Below, one piece after another: positions 7,601 to 10,208 of a stretch of 10,208 bases of DNA; positions within the stretch are counted from its first letter, which is position 1; each line of letters starts with the position of its first letter. The notes beneath the pieces are model-generated. The model was not told the origin of the DNA and did no database searches. It saw only the letters and a program-made list of their open reading frames with translations. A program made the translations under genes and the position numbers. Source of the stretch: JAZLJD01 sp045617725 (GTDB taxonomy: Bacteria > Bacillota > Clostridia > Lachnospirales > Lachnospiraceae); assembly GCA_045617725.1 (NCBI GenBank), contig JAZLJD010000051.1:1-10208 (forward strand), read 5' to 3'.

Positions 7601-7774
7601 GATTCCTTCTGTAAACAATTCAATAAAGTAGGGCTTGTCCTCTGTGGGGCCAAAAGGGCCTTCTGCCATCACTTCCAGGACAATACAATTGTTGCACATC
7701 CCAAACAGCAAAATCACCGTCATCAGAGTAGCAAAAACACGCTTTAGGTTCATCACAAATTTTCTTTTTTTCAT
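4652..7774 (-). CDS. Large secreted protein with A-B-A-B repeat modules and dockerin-like loop
   Basis: The 1040-residue protein has a signal peptide (about 1-37, likely cleavage after VMA). Four ~120-residue modules follow: A1 (41-164), B1 (166-275), A2 (285-408) and B2 (410-520), joined by Gly/Pro linkers. A and B are distant relatives: both start near FGPxExxPxF and end with a WGVxVFF strand. A1-B1 and A2-B2 are nearly identical copies. Residues 550-562 (DWDGNDSVTADDL) match the calcium loop of a single dockerin repeat. The rest (590-1040) is a predicted beta-rich region with FTGMK motifs at 780-784 and 1021-1025. There is no TM helix or sortase signal at the C-terminus, so it is probably released or held by a partner. 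ATG at 7774 has GGAGG 6 nt upstream. I do not recognise the family; a surface binding or adhesion role is inferred from architecture only. Confidence 0.85.
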   Translation of the reverse strand: MKKRKFVMNLKRVFATLMTVILLFGMCNNCIVLEVMAEGPFGPTEDKPYFIELFTEGIGHVEVPEGYPEEDYFAEGNMLQIRSENSTITVDVFTNDDPVVEHRLTGINRHFVDPDSDDSYSYVVLIGDGACSWAAYDAETKKLTFTLSEGDMQFWGVTVFFEGPGFGPSETCPNFVELLYNNDGTVRRPEGVQDEDCFEDYGIIQVRTAEESISFVLEPVEDREFMELRRDEGTFPLDDLINERCPFASYDESTDTLTINFSEENEIWGVEVFFGNGNNPGPGGFGPSETCPYFIELFTEGIGHVEVPEGYPEEDYFTEGNMLQIRSENSTITVDVFTNDDPVVEHKLTGINRHFVDPDSDDSYSYDDLVGDGACSWAAYDAETKKLTFTLSEGDMQFWGVTVFFEGPGFGPSETCPNFVELLYNNDGMVRRPEGVQDEDCFEDYGIIQVRTAEESISFVLEPVEDREFMELRRDEGTFSLDDLINERCPFASYDESTDTLTINFSEENEIWGVEVFFGNGNNPGPGGEDDNAKEKLKAFIEGQTYIYGDWDGNDSVTADDLKLGIAQQIFYPEFNNPNGRLRAAYPEISNCDVLMNLITIGERDSANDIVAVGGDNQEYTIPAYKYTFAFTDAENSERDVNAEGIAWLFAFDGESTYAMDSIFDVVMELTKESGEKAFFLRNCMRDSVDCINPVTKEPSQEGAYCAVGDYKVVFDAEKNAYSRSVRMFGNGASLDDFLMTEEDELELCTFQGRNEAFAVDTGHSDSVIFGKFSFYQSSFTGMKIQGSGAAGNTPAWSFATDPVWGSNESSDTEKEAIVYFGNEDIALQPIKVNDTISEISELVLADSTIPEGAVEIRQESDTWHVSFHSNFYDRVEFAITYETASGPKTEYIWIHRVGIDIQATTGGNAGESKVLMHGTEDGPTTTLQSSSETLIYATYYYPEEGGTDDWVDLYATYTWKDGSVTREVISNSAELNLAYRQHGDDVQSSDFILYQGSKANAPASISVSAVVAGFDSTTAFTGMKLGSGKGVCWNNNIEN
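6191..6922 (-). repeat. Tandem duplication, copy encoding modules A2-B2
   Basis: This 732-bp unit is the second of two in translation order. By eye, 6191-6900 aligns without gaps to 6923-7632 with 19 mismatches (about 97% identity). The last 22 bp (6901-6922) instead match the start of module B, placing the exchange point near the shared FGPSETCP coding segment. 732 is a multiple of three, so the frame is kept. Confidence 0.92.
6923..7654 (-). repeat. Tandem duplication, copy encoding modules A1-B1
   Basis: This is the first 732-bp unit in translation order. Homology to the other copy ends at 7632; beyond it the sequence encodes the unique FGPTEDKP start of module A1. Amino-acid changes between copies are few: Ala74/Thr, Arg103/Lys, VVLI/DDLV near 123-126, Thr185/Met and Pro236/Ser. 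Confidence 0.92.
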
Positions 7775-7810
7775 AGGTTGCCTCCAAACTAAAAATACCC
7801 TTACGCACTT

Positions 7811-7839
7811 AATCTATCGAGGCTCGAATAGCAATGCAA
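7811..7839 (-). promoter_or_regulatory. Candidate promoter of the surface-protein operon with spacer dyad
   Basis: On the minus strand TTGCAT (7839-7834) and TAGATT (7816-7811) have a 17-bp spacer and a rather weak -10. The interrupted dyad CTATCGAG-G-CTCG-A-ATAG (7814-7831) fills the spacer and overlaps the -10, which suggests a regulator site. The -10 is about 36 bp before the ATG. Confidence 0.4.
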
Positions 7840-7869
7840 TTCCTAACGTATTTTTATGCAATAAATCAT

Positions 7870-7887
7870 GGATAGTTTTTGGATAGT
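7870..7887. promoter_or_regulatory. Direct repeat GGATAGT x2 in the divergent regulatory region
   Basis: GGATAGT occurs at 7870-7876 and 7881-7887, 11 bp apart (about one helical turn), and GGATA recurs at 7950-7954 in the spacer of the divergent promoter. The pair lies upstream of the surface operon's -35 and between the two divergent promoters, a fitting place for an activator such as the adjacent LuxR-type protein. The binding role is inferred. Confidence 0.35.
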
Positions 7888-7934
7888 ACCACGAAAAATG
7901 GGCATTCTTGCGCCTTCGTCTTCCTTTATAAAGT

Positions 7935-7963
7935 ATGACAAATCATATCGGATAATCTATACT
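7935..7963 (+). promoter_or_regulatory. Candidate promoter of the LuxR-type membrane regulator
   Basis: ATGACA (7935-7940) and TATACT (7958-7963) are separated by 17 bp, each one base from consensus. The -10 lies about 33 bp before the ATG at 7997. Confidence 0.55.
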
Positions 7964-7996
7964 ACTTGTTAGAATCTTGATTTATGGAGTTGTTCA

Positions 7997-9385
7997 ATGA
8001 AGAAAAAAAATTTATATCTGGCCCTGATTATTTTGTCATTCGCGTTGATTTATGCGCTGGCAACCGGCATCTACTTTACCGGTAGTTATCGAGCTGCAAC
8101 TTATGATTTGAATGTTGATGCTTTTTCCGAAGGATACTTTTACCTTCTAAACACCATCGGAATATTAGCAATCTCCCTATACATGAAGAAAAACTACACC
8201 CGCTTCCGAATGATACTTGCTTATTCTGTATCTCTGTTAGTCGCTGTAGTTTCCGCTTTAATTCTGTTTTTACCGCTCTCCACATCTGCATTTATATGTG
8301 CCCTTATTTTTGTCTATATCGCAATCGGATGCACGCAGGGCGTATACGTATTTGTGCTTACCAAAACGGTGCCAAAATCAAAGCGGTGCTTTGTACTTGG
8401 AATCGGCGCTTCCATTGCAGTAATAGTCAATTCGCTTTTGTCACTTATTAAGGGCGGCTTATTCGTTCAATCAATAAGTGCTGTTATCGTGTATTTCGGA
8501 ATAGCTGTTATGACTTGCTTTGGATTCGCTTTTGCACTTACAAAGCTTTCAGATAGCGAAGATACAAATGAAATGGTAGAATCAGCAGAATCTGCCACAC
8601 CATCGATATGGAATACAAAGGTATTTCTTACCTCCTGCTTCTTTATTCTATTCAGCTGGCTCATCCAAAGCCTCGCCTTCTATTTTCCCTTCAACAGTTC
8701 CCTTGTGTTGGGCCTCAGCAATGAAGCTGTACGAATTACCAATGTGCTCGGCCTTCTCATCGGTGGTTATATAAACAGTCACGATAAAAAAACAGGATCC
8801 CTGTCCTGTTTGATTATTTTGGCTACACCTATGCTTTACATTATTCTTCAAAATCAGGCAGGGGCTACCCTCCTGGTATTTCTTCTCAGTTACTTCCTTA
8901 CCGGGATTCTGTCAATTTATCGAATCGGCATCATTGCAGACATGTCGGATTCCGTTAATTCAAAGGGTGAATCTATGACTTATCTGTGCGCTTTTGGACT
9001 TCTTTTTGGCCGTTTGGGCGAAGGACTGGGCGGTCTGATGGGAATCCGCTTCAAAGACAACTTACTGCTCTTACTGACACTTACCTGCTTTGCTCTGACC
9101 ATTGCAGTTGCTTTCTTCATCTCGCATTACATGAAGTTGTATACCCCCGTTCCTTTGATTGTCCAAAACCACGAGGACAAAATGAACGCATTTAAGATAA
9201 AGTATAATCTTTCAAATCGTGAAATGGATGTCCTTGAATACCTGCTGGATAACAATTCGAATGCCGAAATTGCCGATAAACTGTATGTTTCCGAGAATAC
9301 GGTTCGTTTTCATGTCAGCAACATTCTCAAGAAAACCGGTTGTAAGAGCCGAAAAGAAATTTCATCGTTGTTTTACGGTTCGTAA
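7997..9385 (+). CDS. 12-TM transporter-like LuxR-family transcriptional regulator
   Basis: The 462-residue protein has twelve hydrophobic segments arranged six plus six around a polar loop (about 184-207), like a major-facilitator fold. A cytoplasmic C-terminal LuxR/GerE-type HTH follows (about 404-460), with LSNREMDVLEYL (405-416), AEIADKLYVSENTVRFHVSNI (starting at 423) and the final KSRKEI. Such fusions are known in Lachnospiraceae and Coriobacteriia as membrane-bound regulators that often control an adjacent gene. I infer that the transporter-like part senses a ligand rather than moving it. ATG at 7997 has GGAG 7 nt upstream. The gene is divergent from the surface-protein operon and converges with the 112-residue gene, their stops only 15 bp apart with no visible terminator. 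Likely target: the divergent surface operon, its own promoter, or both. Confidence 0.9.
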   Translation: MKKKNLYLALIILSFALIYALATGIYFTGSYRAATYDLNVDAFSEGYFYLLNTIGILAISLYMKKNYTRFRMILAYSVSLLVAVVSALILFLPLSTSAFICALIFVYIAIGCTQGVYVFVLTKTVPKSKRCFVLGIGASIAVIVNSLLSLIKGGLFVQSISAVIVYFGIAVMTCFGFAFALTKLSDSEDTNEMVESAESATPSIWNTKVFLTSCFFILFSWLIQSLAFYFPFNSSLVLGLSNEAVRITNVLGLLIGGYINSHDKKTGSLSCLIILATPMLYIILQNQAGATLLVFLLSYFLTGILSIYRIGIIADMSDSVNSKGESMTYLCAFGLLFGRLGEGLGGLMGIRFKDNLLLLLTLTCFALTIAVAFFISHYMKLYTPVPLIVQNHEDKMNAFKIKYNLSNREMDVLEYLLDNNSNAEIADKLYVSENTVRFHVSNILKKTGCKSRKEISSLFYGS

Positions 9386-9400
9386 GCCATACGCTACCGC

Positions 9401-9739
9401 TTAAATACCGCAGATGGTAAACACTTCCTGCTTCTCAAAGCACTTATTGACCCACGGAATGGCCTCTTCGATTACCGGCCTGCCCGGGCAGGCTTCATCC
9501 CGGCTATTCTCGACAATGGCTTCCCACTGCGCCTTTGTAATCACCGTCAGCCCGCAATAATCAAAGTCCGGGACAACCGTACGCACCAGCTGCGACATTT
9601 GGTGCTCGTCCCATATCTCATCCCGGATGCTTATGGAGCTGTACCGCCAGCACTGCCCGTTGTAGCGTCCTTTCTGAAATTCCAAATAACAGGTACTCTG
9701 AGAGGCTTTCCGCTCTCTTTCTTTTACAAAATATTGCAT
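9401..9739 (-). CDS. Uncharacterised 112-residue cytoplasmic protein
   Basis: I do not recognise this protein. It has no signal peptide or TM helix. The N-terminal half is rich in aromatic and charged residues and probably beta-stranded (YLEFQKGRYNGQCWRYSSIS, 18-37), followed by a likely helix (39-53) and a mixed C-terminal half. Cysteines are at 17, 30, 62, 84, 100 and 110, with no paired metal-binding spacing. ATG at 9739 is preceded by GGGGA with a 5-6 nt spacer; that SD is part of the 13-bp string shared with the repeat at 26-38. It lies 186 bp downstream of the HD-GYP gene on the same strand, separated by a structured element. Its codon pattern and clear SD support a real gene. Confidence 0.65.
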   Translation of the reverse strand: MQYFVKERERKASQSTCYLEFQKGRYNGQCWRYSSISIRDEIWDEHQMSQLVRTVVPDFDYCGLTVITKAQWEAIVENSRDEACPGRPVIEEAIPWVNKCFEKQEVFTICGI

Positions 9740-9742
9740 ATA

Positions 9743-9896
9743 AATCCCCGCATTTTCACGTCAGCTACAAGCCGTGCGAGGATGCATCGAATTGGCCGAC
9801 GGGAGCTTGCTCACAGGCAGACAATTTCGAATGCAGACTCATAGGGCGCCAGCCCGTGACCGAACGACCGCCAGGTCGTGAGGTTCGGCTTGTAGC
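9743..9896 (-). repeat. Structured intergenic element (possible RNA) with terminal inverted repeat
   Basis: GCTACAAGCCG (9764-9774) is matched by its exact reverse complement at 9886-9896. Inside are two hairpins that share the loop TGGC (minus strand): a 5-bp stem (9865-9869 / 9874-9878) and a 4-bp stem (9844-9847 / 9852-9855). A long imperfect stem pairs TGCATCGAATTG (9783-9794) with CAATTTCGAATGCA (9822-9835). Together they can form a multi-branched fold closed by the 11-bp stem. The minus-strand 3' end runs into AAATGCGGGGATT (9755-9743), which supplies the RBS of the 112-residue gene. It may be a small palindromic repeat element, a leader RNA, or both. Confidence 0.6.
9765..9842 (-). other. 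Possible 25-codon ORF inside the structured element
   Basis: ATG at 9842-9840 opens a 25-codon frame (starting MSLHSKLSACEQ, ending SSHGL) that stops at TAG 9767-9765, inside the terminal inverted repeat. No good Shine-Dalgarno precedes it, so translation is unlikely on present evidence. It parallels the mini-ORF in the left repeat. Confidence 0.12.
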
Positions 9897-9910
9897 GTTA
9901 ATCGATTAAC
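9897..9910. repeat. Perfect 14-bp palindrome GTTAATCGATTAAC
   Basis: A perfect 14-bp palindrome abuts the terminal inverted repeat and lies 15 bp downstream of the HD-GYP stop codon. It could be a protein-binding dyad or an insertion target of the neighbouring element. No copy was noticed on the other side of that element. Confidence 0.6.
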
Positions 9911-9925
9911 TTTGCTCCTGCATTT

Positions 9926-10208
9926 CTACTTTTCACTCGCATTATAATACCTTTCGAGCTCTTCTTTACAAGATAGAAATACCATCGCTAATTGATTGTC
10001 AAAATGTATTCCAGCATCCTTTTCTATTATTTCATAAGCTCTTTCATAAGAAAATGCATCTTTGTAGCATCTCTTTGAAACCAAAGCATCAAATACATCA
10101 GCCAATGCCATTATCCTTGCCTCTATAGGAATTTCTTCTCCCTTCAATCCTTCCGGATATCCTGTTCCATTGACTTTTTCATGATGATAATGCGCTACAT
10201 TTTCTGCC
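9926..10208 (-). CDS. HD-GYP domain protein, C-terminal part (5' end outside the window)
   Basis: The last 93 residues are visible. They contain the HD-GYP signature HHEKVNGTGYPEGLKG followed by IPIEARIMALADVFDALVS, then RCYKDAFSYERA and a HFDNQL segment, the usual end of this metal-dependent phosphohydrolase domain. Family members hydrolyse c-di-GMP or related cyclic dinucleotides. Two departures are visible: Asn replaces the common Asp in HHExxDGxGYP, and HFDNQL replaces the usual FDP. The catalytic HD pair and any sensor domain lie outside the window, so activity cannot be judged. The frame is open to the edge; the TTG at 10147 is internal and not a start. It ends in TAG at 9928-9926 and is followed by a palindrome and the structured element. 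Confidence 0.9.
   Translation of the reverse strand, partial: AENVAHYHHEKVNGTGYPEGLKGEEIPIEARIMALADVFDALVSKRCYKDAFSYERAYEIIEKDAGIHFDNQLAMVFLSCKEELERYYNASEK

Noticed and set aside
7690..7715. Lipoprotein signal in the large secreted protein (Cys near residues 27-30)
   Set aside because: The residues before the cysteines (FGM and NN) do not fit a lipobox, while VMA before Glu38 is a good signal peptidase I site.
7445..7747. Plus-strand frame repeated almost identically at 6713-6991
   Set aside because: The similarity only reflects the 732-bp duplication of the minus-strand gene; both are antisense shadows.
7997..9385. A working major-facilitator transporter
   Set aside because: The C-terminal LuxR HTH makes a regulator more likely. 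Transport cannot be excluded, but nothing specific in the sequence supports it.
9743..9925. c-di-GMP riboswitch between the HD-GYP gene and the orphan gene
   Set aside because: None of the conserved GEMM core strings I know were found; the pairing pattern is different and built on a terminal inverted repeat.
9926..10147. 73-residue separate gene starting at TTG 10147
   Set aside because: The frame stays open to the window edge and the upstream codons give the HHExxxGxGYP signature, so this is the end of a longer HD-GYP gene.

Overview
The window looks like a chromosomal segment from a rumen or gut Lachnospiraceae bacterium of the Butyrivibrio type. This rests on moderate-to-low GC, strong Shine-Dalgarno sites (AGGAGGGG, GGAGG), Gram-positive secreted proteins with a C-terminal membrane anchor, several c-di-GMP-type signalling proteins (GGDEF, HD-GYP), and intergenic repeats carrying hairpins. 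The taxon is inferred, not proven.

Layout, left to right. Positions 1-142 hold a hairpin-rich intergenic repeat with an exact 30-bp direct repeat. A rho-independent terminator at 166-203 closes a minus-strand operon. Its first gene (3074 to 1644) is a membrane sensor diguanylate cyclase with an intact GGDEF motif and no inhibitory I-site. The second (1622 to 213) is a 7-TM histidine-kinase-like protein whose phospho-accepting His is Tyr and whose N and G2 boxes are altered, so it is probably a pseudokinase or scaffold. Upstream, with its own promoter, is a C_GCAxxG_C_C-family redox protein (3620 to 3156).

The centre (3771-9385) is one unit. A 1040-residue secreted protein (7774 to 4652) contains four ~120-residue modules arranged A-B-A-B, the result of a recent in-frame 732-bp tandem duplication. 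It is translationally coupled to a 288-residue secreted protein (4637 to 3771) with a Pro/Asn/Gly and Glu/Lys stalk and a C-terminal transmembrane anchor. Divergent from them is a 462-residue protein (7997-9385) that fuses a 12-TM transporter-like domain to a LuxR-type HTH. The 222-bp divergent region carries candidate promoters both ways, a one-turn direct repeat and a dyad. The simplest model is that this membrane-bound regulator senses a ligand and controls the surface-protein operon.

At the right end, a 112-residue orphan protein (9739 to 9401) is preceded by a structured intergenic element with an 11-bp terminal inverted repeat and two hairpins with the same loop. Beyond it is the C-terminal part of an HD-GYP phosphodiesterase-like protein running off the window. 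No rRNA, tRNA, transposase or CRISPR array was seen. No gene-free stretch exceeds 300 bp.
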